In this document: positions 44,543 to 53,015 of the stretch, piece after piece
Layout of the letters: every line of letters starts with the position of its first letter
Numbering within the stretch: position 1 is the first letter of the stretch
Assembly: GCA_002395155.1 (NCBI GenBank)
Contig: DGWD01000008.1
Span: 140,144-204,143 of the forward strand
DNA from: Treponema sp. UBA4267
Lineage (GTDB): Bacteria; Spirochaetota; Spirochaetia; Treponematales; Treponemataceae
Length of the DNA: 64,000 nt
Direction: 5' to 3'
The notes under the pieces: model-generated
Told to the model about the DNA's origin: nothing
The model's input: the letters and a program-made list of their open reading frames with translations, nothing else
The model's database searches: none
Program-made: the position numbers and the translations under genes

Positions 44543-44893
44543 TCATTTCTTTGAAGAATGATACTTACTTGAAAGATCATTTATAAAAAGTTCAACAGAT
44601 GAACGGGACTCCTCAGGAATGCTATCAAGTGCACGAATTATCTTGGAATACTTATATAAATTATCTAAATTTTGTTTTGGTAAATCTGGAGAACTTATTA
44701 CTCCGGTAACAAGATATTCGACACTTGTATCCAAAATCTTTGCAATCTTTACGGCAGTATCCGCTGCTGGAATATTATTATTAGAAATACCTTTTCCTAT
44801 ATTTGAAACATCAAATCCTGCATCTCGAGCTAAAGCTTTTCTTGTTATATTTTTATCAACAAGCAAGGTGTCTACACGTTCCCAAAAGTTCAT
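44543..44893 (-). CDS. XRE-family helix-turn-helix regulator
   Basis: I start at the ATG at 44891-44893, where the HTH begins (MNFWERVDTLLVDKNITRKALARDAG); an in-frame ATG at 44977 would add 28 residues that fit no domain. The 116-residue protein has a Cro/C1-type HTH (about 1-62, DVSNIGKGISNNNIPAADTAVKIAKILDTSVEYLV) and a C-terminal helical tail with an acidic end. It is divergent from trpX, whose promoter carries two copies of the GTTWCTA-N4-YAGWAAC palindrome. Dimeric XRE proteins bind such palindromes, so this is the best local candidate for the regulator of trpX, trpYZ and trpE (inference). Confidence 0.85.
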   Translation of the reverse strand: MNFWERVDTLLVDKNITRKALARDAGFDVSNIGKGISNNNIPAADTAVKIAKILDTSVEYLVTGVISSPDLPKQNLDNLYKYSKIIRALDSIPEESRSSVELFINDLSSKYHSSKK

Positions 44894-44997
44894 ATAATAT
44901 ATTTTGACGGAAATTTTCCTAAAATGACCTAAAATAGGGATAATTCCAATTTTAAAACCATTAATGGAAATTTCCATATTGTGTATTTTTTTTCACC

Positions 44998-45051
44998 GTT
45001 ACTATTGACAGAAACAAACTCAAGGCTTATACTGTTACTATAAACAGTAAC
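44998..45051 (+). promoter_or_regulatory. trpX promoter with two operator palindromes
   Basis: TTGACA (45005-45010) and TATACT (45028-45033) are spaced 17 bp. Operator copy one, GTTACTATTGACAGAAAC (44998-45015), covers the -35. Copy two, GTTACTATAAACAGTAAC (45034-45051), begins at the base after the -10. Both fit the half-site consensus GTTWCTR-N4-YAGWAAC. Occupancy would block polymerase, so repression is the simplest model. Confidence 0.85.
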
Positions 45052-45094
45052 AAAAAAAAGCCCTATGCGGGTACTTACAAAGGAGAAATAAATT

Positions 45095-46087
45095 ATGAAA
45101 AAAATAATCGCAGCAGCCTTAGTAGCAGGCCTTTGTCTTTCATCACTCTCTGCAGCAAAAAAACAGAAATCAAAAAAAGTTAAAATTGGTATTGCTAAAA
45201 TTGTTCAGCATGTAGCTTTGGATGATGTAGAACGCGGCGTTATGGATGCCATCAAGGCAGCTGGTTTTGATGCAAGTTTTGATCTTCAGAATGCAAATGG
45301 CGATGTAAACACTGCAAATCAAATTGCAAATCAGTTTAAAGATGAAGGAGTAAATGTAGCTGTTGGTATTGCAACTCCTGTAGCAATTGCTCTTGCAAAC
45401 ACTATGAAAGATACTCCAGTTGTATTTGGAACTGTAACAGATCCTCTTGGAGCAGGTCTTGTTTCAACTTTGGAGCATGGCGAAAGAAATGTAACTGGTA
45501 TGTCTGACGAACTTCCTTCAAAAGAACATATCAAACTTTTTAAGGAAATCGCAGGAATTAAAACTTTAGGATACATTTATACAGCAAGTGAAGATAACTC
45601 TGTTTCTTCTCTTGAATTGGTAAAGGCAGGCTGTAAAGAAGCTGGTATTGAACTTGTAGTTCAGTCAATTTCAAACTCTTCTGAAGTTAAACAGGCTGCC
45701 GAAGCAATTGTAGACCGTGTAGATGGTATTTACCTCACTACAGATAATACAGTTTTCTCTGCACTTCCAAGTTTAGTTTCAGTTTTCAACAAGGCTAAAA
45801 AACCAATCTTCTCTGGTGATGTAACTGGAGCAAAAGATGGTGGATGTTTTATGGCTTCTGGTTTCAACTACTATAAGGCTGGTTATGCAACTGGAGAAAT
45901 AGTTGTTGATATTTTGAACGGAAAAAAACCAAACAAGATTCCAGTTCGCTTTATGACAAAACCAGAAGATTCAGATCTTCTTTTCGACCTTGATGTAGCT
46001 AAAGCTTGTGGAATTACAATTCCTGAAAAATACCTCAAGCAGGCTTCCTTCATCATCGAAAACGGAAAATTACGCGAAACTAAATAA
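45095..46087 (+). CDS. trpX: ABC transporter substrate-binding protein, TrpX-like
   Basis: The 330-residue exported protein has a signal peptide (MKKIIAAALVAGLCLSSLSAA) followed by an ABC_sub_bind (PF04392) fold: VKIGIAKIVQHVALDDVERGV, TPVAIALANTM, PVVFGTVTDPLGAGLV and a C-terminal domain with TDNTVFSALPSLV. In Firmicutes and other bacteria members called TrpX occur beside trp regulation and are predicted tryptophan (or aromatic) transport components. The shared operator with trpE supports that here. The start has AAAGGAG just upstream. The related genes trpY and trpZ follow. Confidence 0.85.
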   Translation: MKKIIAAALVAGLCLSSLSAAKKQKSKKVKIGIAKIVQHVALDDVERGVMDAIKAAGFDASFDLQNANGDVNTANQIANQFKDEGVNVAVGIATPVAIALANTMKDTPVVFGTVTDPLGAGLVSTLEHGERNVTGMSDELPSKEHIKLFKEIAGIKTLGYIYTASEDNSVSSLELVKAGCKEAGIELVVQSISNSSEVKQAAEAIVDRVDGIYLTTDNTVFSALPSLVSVFNKAKKPIFSGDVTGAKDGGCFMASGFNYYKAGYATGEIVVDILNGKKPNKIPVRFMTKPEDSDLLFDLDVAKACGITIPEKYLKQASFIIENGKLRETK

Positions 46088-46112
46088 TTTAAAAAATTAA
46101 TCCTGTTTTTCT

Positions 46113-46193
46113 AGGACTATCCAAGACCTCCAAGGCATATAAGGCCCCAATACTAATATTGCCAAGGAACTTAATGGACAGTCCTTTTTTTTT
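46113..46193 (+). terminator. Intercistronic terminator between trpX and trpY
   Basis: AGGACT-A-TCC (46113-46122) pairs with GGA-C-AGTCCT (46176-46185), closing a loop of about 50 bases that itself can pair, followed by about eight T. It probably reduces expression of the membrane and ATPase genes relative to the binding protein. Its 3' arm overlaps the -35 of the trpY promoter. Confidence 0.75.
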
Positions 46194-46221
46194 GCTTTAT
46201 AATGTTTCTAAAAATAGAAAC
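46175..46221 (+). promoter_or_regulatory. Internal trpYZ promoter with operator palindrome
   Basis: TGGACA (46175-46180) and TATAAT (46198-46203) are 17 bp apart. GTTTCTAAAAATAGAAAC (46204-46221) starts at the next base after the -10, the same position as the second trpX operator relative to its -10. It is a perfect palindrome and fits GTTWCTA-N4-YAGWAAC. Confidence 0.8.
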
Positions 46222-46235
46222 ATCAGGTAATAAAA

Positions 46236-47174
46236 ATGATAGAAACAATTCTTATTGAAGGCTTAATTTATGGAATCATGGTTTTAGGCCTCTTTATCAG
46301 CTATAGAACCCTAAATTTTTGTGATATGACAGTAGACGGCGCCTTCCCCATGGGTGGTTGTATTCTTGCAGCCTGTCTTACCCACGGCATTTCACCTGTA
46401 ACTGGAATTTTTATTGCCTTTTTAGGTGGATGTCTAGCAGGCTTAATCACCACTCTTCTTTATACAAAGCTTAGAGTTCCAGATCTTCTTGCCGGTATTC
46501 TGATGATGACCATGCTCTACTCCATCAACTTAAGAATTATGGAAAACAGAGCAAATATTTCTTTCCTAAAACTCAAGACTACTTTTTCTAAGATTTCAGA
46601 TTTTTTCTACGAGCACGTAGAAGCCCTTCCAAGCGAAACAGGTATTCTCATTTTCCTTCTGGTCTTCATCATCATTTTTAAAATCTTGCTGGATTTATTT
46701 TTCCATACCGATTTAGGACTTACTATGGGAGCCCTTGGTTCAAATGAACAGATGGTAATTTCTCAAGGAGTGAACCCTCAGATTGTTAGAGGAATTGGTG
46801 TTTGTTTTGGTGATGGCCTTGCAGCTCTTTCTGGTGCTTTTGCCGCAATGTACAATGGTTTTGCAGATGTAGGCAGCGGAAGTGGTGTAATTGTTAGCGG
46901 ACTTGCTTCCCTTATGCTGGGTGAATTTATTATTCGTTCAAATAAAATTGGACTACAGACCCTGCGAGTATTAATCGGTTCCATCATCTACCGTGCCCTT
47001 ATGGTTCTTGCAAGACGTTACGGACACTACATCCACCTGACACCAAATGACCTTAAACTTATTACAGGCATTTTGATTATTATTTGTCTGATTGTAGCAA
47101 ATGCAAAGGGAAAAGCTAATTTTTCAAAACACCTTAAGAGACCTGCCAAAAAAGGATGTCTGCAGCAGGCTTAA
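46236..47174 (+). CDS. trpY: ABC transporter permease, TrpY-like
   Basis: The 312-residue inner-membrane protein has about nine hydrophobic segments of the branched-chain-type permease fold (BPD_transp_2), with ETILIEGLIYGIMVLGLFISYRTLN at the start and GLAALSGAFAAMYNGFADVGSGSGVIVSGLASLMLGE in the middle, typical of TrpY/YtfT-like permeases. It forms the translocation channel for the TrpX-bound ligand. It has its own operator-bearing promoter 14 bp before the ATG. The trpZ ATPase follows after 100 bp. Confidence 0.85.
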   Translation: MIETILIEGLIYGIMVLGLFISYRTLNFCDMTVDGAFPMGGCILAACLTHGISPVTGIFIAFLGGCLAGLITTLLYTKLRVPDLLAGILMMTMLYSINLRIMENRANISFLKLKTTFSKISDFFYEHVEALPSETGILIFLLVFIIIFKILLDLFFHTDLGLTMGALGSNEQMVISQGVNPQIVRGIGVCFGDGLAALSGAFAAMYNGFADVGSGSGVIVSGLASLMLGEFIIRSNKIGLQTLRVLIGSIIYRALMVLARRYGHYIHLTPNDLKLITGILIIICLIVANAKGKANFSKHLKRPAKKGCLQQA

Positions 47175-47241
47175 AATTCATACATATGGTCAAGCTAAAA
47201 ATTGCTTTCGCGATTTTTTTAACGCTTCACTATATAACACC

Positions 47242-47255
47242 GGCCGCTAGCGGCC
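47242..47255. repeat. GC-rich perfect palindrome between trpY and trpZ
   Basis: GGCCGCTAGCGGCC is a 14-bp perfect palindrome, GC-rich in an AT-rich region, about 20 bp before the trpZ ATG. It may form a hairpin near the ribosome site and modulate trpZ. A GC-rich run also appears at 54449-54572. Confidence 0.6.
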
Positions 47256-47274
47256 TTACACAGGAGATTATAAA

Positions 47275-48093
47275 ATGATTAAGTTAGAAAATATTGGCAT
47301 TACCTTTCATCCGGGCACACCAGACGAAAATACAGCCCTCAAAAATATCAATCTGGAAATTAATCAGGGAGATTTTATTACAGTAATCGGTTCTAACGGA
47401 GCTGGAAAATCTACTCTATACAATATAATTGCAGGTACTTTATCTCCATCAAAAGGAAAAATTCTTCTTTCAATGCCTGAGTCAAATGGTAAAACAACAG
47501 AAAGAGACATAACAAATGATGCAGAACACAAACGTGCCGCCTACATTGGCCGTATCTTCCAGAACCCACTTTTAGGTACAGCCGGCAAAATGTCGCTCGA
47601 AGACAACATGATTATTTGTTCTTCAAAGGGCTGGAAGGGACTAAAAATCAGCCTGAATAAAAAGAAACGTGAAGAATTTAAGAAACAATTGCAGCAGTTG
47701 AACATGGGCTTAGAAAACCGACTTTCAGATAACGTTGAACAGTTTTCTGGAGGTCAGCGACAGGCCCTCACTTTGCTTATGGCTGTCCTCTCTAAACCAG
47801 CAATCCTTCTTTTAGATGAGCATACAGCAGCCCTGGATCCAACAAATGCAGCACTCATTATGGAATTAACCAGAAAATTTGCTAAAGAATACAATCTTAC
47901 AGTTATGATGGTTACCCACAATATGCAGCAGGCTCTGGATTACGGAAATAGACTTTTGATGATGGATGCCGGCGAAATTATTCTGGACATAAGTGGCGAA
48001 GAAAAACAAAAACTCACTTTGGACGATCTTGCCATGCGTTTCAAGGAAATTAAAAAACATTCCATGACCAACGACCAGATGGCCCTGCAATAG
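47275..48093 (+). CDS. trpZ: ABC transporter ATP-binding protein, TrpZ-like
   Basis: The 272-residue ATPase energises the TrpX/TrpY transporter. It shows Walker A GSNGAGKST (about 39-47), the signature VEQFSGGQRQ, Walker B AILLLDEHTAALDP and the switch His in VTHNMQQAL. The CAGGAG site precedes the ATG, with the GC-rich palindrome just upstream. This group of ATPases typically follows an ABC_sub_bind protein and a BPD_transp_2-like permease, as here. Confidence 0.88.
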   Translation: MIKLENIGITFHPGTPDENTALKNINLEINQGDFITVIGSNGAGKSTLYNIIAGTLSPSKGKILLSMPESNGKTTERDITNDAEHKRAAYIGRIFQNPLLGTAGKMSLEDNMIICSSKGWKGLKISLNKKKREEFKKQLQQLNMGLENRLSDNVEQFSGGQRQALTLLMAVLSKPAILLLDEHTAALDPTNAALIMELTRKFAKEYNLTVMMVTHNMQQALDYGNRLLMMDAGEIILDISGEEKQKLTLDDLAMRFKEIKKHSMTNDQMALQ

Positions 48094-48163
48094 CTTTAAT
48101 ACCAAATCATATTTACAAATCATATTTTGATTTTACCCAAAAATAGAGTTACAATAATTGATT

Positions 48164-48910
48164 ATGAAATATGTATTTATTGTAATTGGGGCTTTATTAG
48201 TCTTATGGCTGGCTTTTTACCTTTTAAGCTGGATTTTTATTGCAATCGTAAGCATTACAGTTCCTATGAAAAAAGTTTATGATAAACCATCTAAGTTTTA
48301 TTATAGACTTTTTAATTACGGATACTGGCTTATATGCCATCATGCAAGAGTAAAAATCCATACAAGCGGAACAGAAAAAATTCCAAATGATGGAACTCGA
48401 TTCCTTTTTATTTCAAACCACCGTTCTAAATTCGATAACATGATTCATTCCCTCACCATGAAAAAGCAGTTTTTAGCTTTTATTTCAAAAACTGCCAACT
48501 TCAAAATTCCAATGGGACGTCACTTCATGCAGAGAAGCTGTTATATAGCAACTGAACAGAACAATATTAAAAGTGGTTTAAACGCAGTTTTAAGAGCAAT
48601 AAGCCTGATAAAGTCAGATGCAACTTCAATTGCTGTATTCCCAGAAGGAACCCGTAGCAAAGATAACACCCTTCTGGAATTTAAACCTGGTTGTTTTAAA
48701 ATTGCCGAAAAAACTAAATGTCCAATTGTTGTAGGAATAATTCAGGGAACTGAAAAAATCCACAAAAACTGGCCATGGAAAAAAACAGATACTTATTTCG
48801 ACATTATAGACGTAATCTATCCTAATCAATTGGAAGGCAAAGGAACCGTAGAAATTTCTGATTACGTTTATAAAGAAATGAATGATTTTTTAGTGAATAA
48901 CCCAAAATAG
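48164..48910 (+). CDS. 1-acyl-glycerol-phosphate acyltransferase-like protein
   Basis: The 248-residue membrane-associated protein has an N-terminal hydrophobic helix (VFIVIGALLVLWLAFYLLSWIFIAIV) and the PlsC catalytic motif FISNHRSKFDNM (HX4D), then FPEGTRSKDN and SIVVGIIQG-like strands. PlsC enzymes acylate lysophosphatidate to phosphatidate. The start ATG at 48164 is two codons inside a TTG-initiated reading; no good ribosome site is seen. It is followed 16 bp later by a diacylglycerol kinase-like gene, so both probably serve phospholipid synthesis. Confidence 0.88.
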   Translation: MKYVFIVIGALLVLWLAFYLLSWIFIAIVSITVPMKKVYDKPSKFYYRLFNYGYWLICHHARVKIHTSGTEKIPNDGTRFLFISNHRSKFDNMIHSLTMKKQFLAFISKTANFKIPMGRHFMQRSCYIATEQNNIKSGLNAVLRAISLIKSDATSIAVFPEGTRSKDNTLLEFKPGCFKIAEKTKCPIVVGIIQGTEKIHKNWPWKKTDTYFDIIDVIYPNQLEGKGTVEISDYVYKEMNDFLVNNPK

Positions 48911-48926
48911 GAGGAGTTATAAATAA

Positions 48927-49784
48927 ATGATTTACATTTTGTACAATCTGCTCGCTAACAATAAAAGCGGCGAAAGTGCTTCGGAAGAAGTAAAAGGTAT
49001 TCTTTCTGGAAAAGAATTTACTGTAAAAGACATTATAAAAGAGGGAAATCTTTCACAGTATATCAAACCACTGGAAGAAGGAGATTCTCTTGTAATTGTA
49101 GGTGGAGACGGAACTTTAAACCGTGTAATCAATAATCTTTATGGAAAGATTAAATGGGATAACGTTTACTACTACGCTGCAGGAAGTGGTAACGATTTTG
49201 CACACGATGTTAAAGATTGTGAAAAGTTCCTTTCTTTCTTAATCCCTTTAAAAAAATTTGTTGAAAATCTTCCAACTGTTTATGTAAACGGAATGGAAAG
49301 AAAATTCATCAATGGAATTGGTTTTGGTATTGATGGTTACTGTTGTGAAATGGGTGATGAACAGCGTGCAATTTCAACAGACAAAATCAACTATACAGCA
49401 ATTGCAATTAAGGGACTTCTTGGAAAGTTCAAACCTTGCAATGGTAGAATTATTGTTGACGGAGTTGAAAAGAGATACAAGAAAATTTGGCTTGCCCCAA
49501 CTATGATTGGTAAATACTACGGCGGTGGAATGATGGTAACACCTGATCAGGACCGCTTAAACGCAGAACACACAGTTTCTGCTGTAGTATGGCAGGGTGG
49601 CGGAAAGCTTGGCACTCTGATGAAGTTCCCAAAAATCTTTGAAGGAACACACCTCAAATACAAAAGAAACATTCATTGCTTTGTAGGTCACGAAATTGTT
49701 ATTGAATTTGATAAACCACAGGCACTACAAATTGATGGAGAAACAGTAAAGAACGTTACTTCTTACACTGTAAAATACAACTAA
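48927..49784 (+). CDS. Diacylglycerol/sphingosine kinase-family lipid kinase
   Basis: The 285-residue protein shows the DAGK catalytic motif VIVGGDGTLNRVINNL (about 50-65) and YYAAGSGNDFAHDV, followed by the second domain with FGIDGYCCEMG and IQGDG-like QALQIDGETV. It probably phosphorylates diacylglycerol or a related lipid. It follows the PlsC-like gene with GGAGGAG before the ATG, and ends before a strong terminator that separates it from the trp operon. Confidence 0.9.
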   Translation: MIYILYNLLANNKSGESASEEVKGILSGKEFTVKDIIKEGNLSQYIKPLEEGDSLVIVGGDGTLNRVINNLYGKIKWDNVYYYAAGSGNDFAHDVKDCEKFLSFLIPLKKFVENLPTVYVNGMERKFINGIGFGIDGYCCEMGDEQRAISTDKINYTAIAIKGLLGKFKPCNGRIIVDGVEKRYKKIWLAPTMIGKYYGGGMMVTPDQDRLNAEHTVSAVVWQGGGKLGTLMKFPKIFEGTHLKYKRNIHCFVGHEIVIEFDKPQALQIDGETVKNVTSYTVKYN

Positions 49785-49810
49785 AAAAAGCTTATATATA
49801 GCTGATTAAG

Positions 49811-49852
49811 AATCCAGGGTAGCAAAAAGCTTAAAACCCTGGATTTTTTTTT
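49811..49852 (+). terminator. Terminator after the lipid kinase gene
   Basis: AATCCAGGGT pairs perfectly with ACCCTGGATT (10 bp) around a 15-base loop, then about seven T. It isolates the lipid genes from the trp promoter a few bases downstream. Confidence 0.9.
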
Positions 49853-49863
49853 ATTTTTTAAAC

Positions 49864-49929
49864 GTTTCTATTGACAGTAACAAAAAGTTAATGTTACTAT
49901 AAGTAGTAACAGTTACTATAAACAGTAAC
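49864..49929 (+). promoter_or_regulatory. trpE promoter with three operator palindromes
   Basis: TTGACA (49871-49876) with TACTAT (49895-49900) at 18 bp gives the probable promoter. Operators: GTTTCTATTGACAGTAAC (49864-49881) over the -35, GTTACTATAAGTAGTAAC (49893-49910) over the -10, and GTTACTATAAACAGTAAC (49912-49929) just downstream; the last is identical to the trpX copy at 45034. All fit GTTWCTA-N4-YAGWAAC. The region between the last operator and trpE (27 bp) is too short for a Trp leader peptide. Confidence 0.85.
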
Positions 49930-49955
49930 ACAGCTTATTTTTGGAGTATTTAATA

Positions 49956-51404
49956 ATGGAAAAAAGGAACGATGCAATTTATAAGAGCCTTTCAAGCGAA
50001 CGCTACACCCCATATTCTCTAGCACGTAAAATCGGAGCTAAAGTAATTCTGGAATCTGCCAGTTTTGCAAAAGGTCGTGAAAGATATTCACTTTTAATGG
50101 CAGAAGAAGCATTCAAAATCATACAGGATGAAGACGGAGTAGCCTTTATTGTTGACGGTAAACGCGTTCCTTTTAATACAGAAAATATTGATAGCCGCGA
50201 TGCCATAGGTCGAAAAAAGGAAGCTGATATTTTGGATGCTCTTCTTTATGTTGCAGAAGAAAATCAGACTCCTGCACAGGGAAATGAGGCAGAAATCCCA
50301 CTACCTGCCAGTGGACTTGGTTACTTGAGTTATGAATTTGCAGCCCGATGTGACAAAATTAAGTTTTTTGAACAAAAAGACGATTTGAAAATTCCAGAAA
50401 GCCTTTTTATAGCCGGCCATATCTATGTAATTTTTGATCATTTTACAGAAAGCATGCATATTTTTGGGCTTAACTATAATGAGCACCAGATTGACTTACA
50501 GGCCGCTATCGACAACTTAATCAAACGTATGAATGATATGGACTTTTCTTATGTAGAAGAAGTTCCAAGTCATTTTAAATACAAGATGATTACAGATTTA
50601 GAGCAGTCTAAAAAGGAATATATCGAAAAAGTTCAGGCTCTAAAAAAACATATAATTGCAGGTGATATTATCCAGGCAGTTCCAAGCCGCAGAGTCCAGA
50701 TTGAATGTGATGCATCAGCTCTGGCAGTTTACGGAAAACTTCGTCATGTAAATCCTTCTCCATATCTTTTTTATATTGATTTTGGAGATTTCCAGCTTAC
50801 CGGTTCATCGCCAGAAAGCCTTGTAAGAGTTCGTAAGGGAAAAGCTTCAATCCACCCTATTGCAGGAACTATCCACCGCGGTAAGAACGATGCAGAAGAT
50901 GAAGAATTAAAACAGACACTGCTGTCTAATCCAAAAGAAAGAGCCGAACACCTTATGCTGGTAGATTTAGCCCGCAACGATTTAGGTCGTGTCTGCAACG
51001 AAGGTTCTGTAACAGTTCCTCAATATATGGAATGCGAACTTTACAGCCATGTAATTCACATTGTTTCAAACACAGAAGGAATTGTCCGCGACGGAATTAA
51101 ACCAATCCAGGTTTTAAGAGCTTCCTTCCCGGCAGGAACCGTTTCCGGCGCTCCAAAAATCAGTGCCATGCAGATTTTAAGTGGCCTTGAAGATACAAAA
51201 CGCCGTTTCTACGCCGGAGCAGTAGGATATGTTCAAACAAATGGCGACTTAGACTTCTGTATCACAATCCGTTCAGCCCTAAAACAAGGCAAAGTATGGT
51301 CTTTACAGGCCGGAGGAGGAATAGTTTACGATTCAGATCCAGAAAGAGAATACACAGAAACCTGTGAAAAACTAGGTGCCCTAATAGACACCCTGACAAA
51401 ATAA
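49956..51404 (+). CDS. trpE: Anthranilate synthase component I
   Basis: TrpE converts chorismate, with ammonia from TrpG, to anthranilate. From ATG 49956 (GGAG nine bases upstream) the 482-residue protein has the chorismate-binding C-terminal domain with PSPYLFYIDFGDFQLTGSSPESLVRV, PIAGTIHRG, ERAEHLMLVDLARNDLGRV and AGGGIVYDSDPEREY. It is the first gene of the trp operon and is preceded by three copies of the shared operator. It precedes the trpGD fusion by 12 bp. Confidence 0.96.
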   Translation: MEKRNDAIYKSLSSERYTPYSLARKIGAKVILESASFAKGRERYSLLMAEEAFKIIQDEDGVAFIVDGKRVPFNTENIDSRDAIGRKKEADILDALLYVAEENQTPAQGNEAEIPLPASGLGYLSYEFAARCDKIKFFEQKDDLKIPESLFIAGHIYVIFDHFTESMHIFGLNYNEHQIDLQAAIDNLIKRMNDMDFSYVEEVPSHFKYKMITDLEQSKKEYIEKVQALKKHIIAGDIIQAVPSRRVQIECDASALAVYGKLRHVNPSPYLFYIDFGDFQLTGSSPESLVRVRKGKASIHPIAGTIHRGKNDAEDEELKQTLLSNPKERAEHLMLVDLARNDLGRVCNEGSVTVPQYMECELYSHVIHIVSNTEGIVRDGIKPIQVLRASFPAGTVSGAPKISAMQILSGLEDTKRRFYAGAVGYVQTNGDLDFCITIRSALKQGKVWSLQAGGGIVYDSDPEREYTETCEKLGALIDTLTK

Positions 51405-51416
51405 GGAGACACGACC

Positions 51417-53015
51417 ATGATTTTAGTTATAGATAATTACGATAGTTTTACATTCAACCTTGTTCAAGCTTTCCAGCTTGCCACAAAAGAAGAAATCCGA
51501 GTTGTTAGAAATGATGAATATTCTATCCAGGAATTAGCAGCCATGAAGCCAAAATATCTGGTAGTTTCACCAGGGCCTGGAAATCCTTCATCAGCTGGAA
51601 TAAGCAAGGAAGCAATTGCATTCTTTGCAGGAAAAATTCCAGTTCTTGGAGTTTGCCTTGGTCATCAGTCAATTGCAGAAGCTTTTGGTGCAAAAATTGT
51701 AAGTGCAAAGTTCATTAAACACGGAATTGTAGAAGATATCGATTTAGACGGAAAAGGAATCTTCCGTACAATCGGTAAATCTGCAAAATTTACCCGTTAT
51801 CATTCCCTGGTAATTGATGAAAGTACCCTGCCAGAAGAATTTGAAGTTACAGCCAGAGCAAAAGATGGAGATATCATGGGTATTCGCCACAAAACATACC
51901 CAATTGAAGGAATTCAGTTCCATCCAGAATCAATTGCATCAGAAAACTGTCAGAAACTTATCCAGGCCTTTTTGAATTACAGACGTGACAATCTTCCTGT
52001 TGCCCAGTATCTTAATCAGCTTATGGATAAAAAAGATTTATCTGAAGAAGAAGCAGCTTTCTTTATGGAAAACGTAACCGACGGAACAATGGAACCAAGC
52101 GTTATGGCTGCAATTCTTACTGCCATGGCGGCAAAAGGTCCTGCCACATCTGAGATGATTGGTTGTGCAAAAACTTTGCTCCGTAAAAAAAGAGAATTCC
52201 CTTGCCAGAAAAAAGGTCTTGCAGAAATTGTAGGAACTGGTGGAGACTGCAAAGGAAGTTTTAACATTTCATCTTTATCTGCAATTATTGCCGCTTCTTG
52301 TGGACAGCCAATGGCCAAGCACGGAAACAGAGCCGTTTCTTCTAAATCAGGTTCAGCAGACTTTTTTGAAAAACTTGGAATTAATATTATGGCAGAACCA
52401 GAAAAAACTGCCCGCCAGGTTGAAAAAACAGACTTCGGCTTTTTGATGGCACCTGTTTATCACTCTGCAATGCGTTTTGCGGCACCTGTAAGAAAGGCCT
52501 TAGGAATTAAAACAATTATGAATATTTTAGGACCTTTATTAAATCCTGCTGGAGCTGAATACGAAGTTCTTGGAGTTTATTCAAAGGACCTTTTAAAAGA
52601 TTATGCCCACGCCGCAATTTCTCTTGGTGCAAAAAGAGTTATGGTTGTCTGCTCTGAAGATGGATATGACGAAATCTCTCCTTGTACAAATACTTATGTT
52701 TACCAGATGGATAACAAGGGAAACGAATATCATTATGTAATTAATCCTGAAAAATTCGGAATTACAGATGCTTCTGAAACTGAGTTGATTGGCGGTTCTG
52801 GAGAAGAAAATGCCAAGCTCGGTTTGGAAATACTGAACGGTGGTGGAAGAAAAACAATCCGCTATGCAGTTGGCTTAAACACAGCTGCAATTTTGTACAT
52901 CACAGGAAAAACCAGAACCCTAAAAGACGGCTACAAAATGGCTTTGGATGCAATTGACAGCGGAAAGGCCTTAGCAAAACTTGAAGAAATCAGAGAATTT
53001 AGTAAGAGTGCATAA
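51417..53015 (+). CDS. trpGD: Fused TrpG glutamine amidotransferase and TrpD anthranilate phosphoribosyltransferase
   Basis: The 532-residue protein joins TrpG (about 1-190; VLGVCLGHQSIAEAFG with the active-site Cys, and HPESIAS) and TrpD (about 200-532; GTGGDCKGSFNISSLSA, HGNRAVSSKSGSADFFE, MRFAAPVRKALGIKTIMNILGPLLNPA). It supplies ammonia to TrpE and then transfers anthranilate to PRPP. This fusion is also found in enterobacteria. AAGGAG precedes the ATG. Its stop overlaps the trpCF start by one base. Confidence 0.96.
   Translation: MILVIDNYDSFTFNLVQAFQLATKEEIRVVRNDEYSIQELAAMKPKYLVVSPGPGNPSSAGISKEAIAFFAGKIPVLGVCLGHQSIAEAFGAKIVSAKFIKHGIVEDIDLDGKGIFRTIGKSAKFTRYHSLVIDESTLPEEFEVTARAKDGDIMGIRHKTYPIEGIQFHPESIASENCQKLIQAFLNYRRDNLPVAQYLNQLMDKKDLSEEEAAFFMENVTDGTMEPSVMAAILTAMAAKGPATSEMIGCAKTLLRKKREFPCQKKGLAEIVGTGGDCKGSFNISSLSAIIAASCGQPMAKHGNRAVSSKSGSADFFEKLGINIMAEPEKTARQVEKTDFGFLMAPVYHSAMRFAAPVRKALGIKTIMNILGPLLNPAGAEYEVLGVYSKDLLKDYAHAAISLGAKRVMVVCSEDGYDEISPCTNTYVYQMDNKGNEYHYVINPEKFGITDASETELIGGSGEENAKLGLEILNGGGRKTIRYAVGLNTAAILYITGKTRTLKDGYKMALDAIDSGKALAKLEEIREFSKSA

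Noticed and set aside
44894..44977. N-terminal extension of the XRE protein from ATG 44977
   Set aside because: The extra 28 residues do not fit the HTH fold, and the region holds palindromes and a promoter-like context.
49930..49955. Trp leader peptide before trpE
   Set aside because: Only 26 bases separate the last operator and the start codon, with no Trp codon run or terminator.
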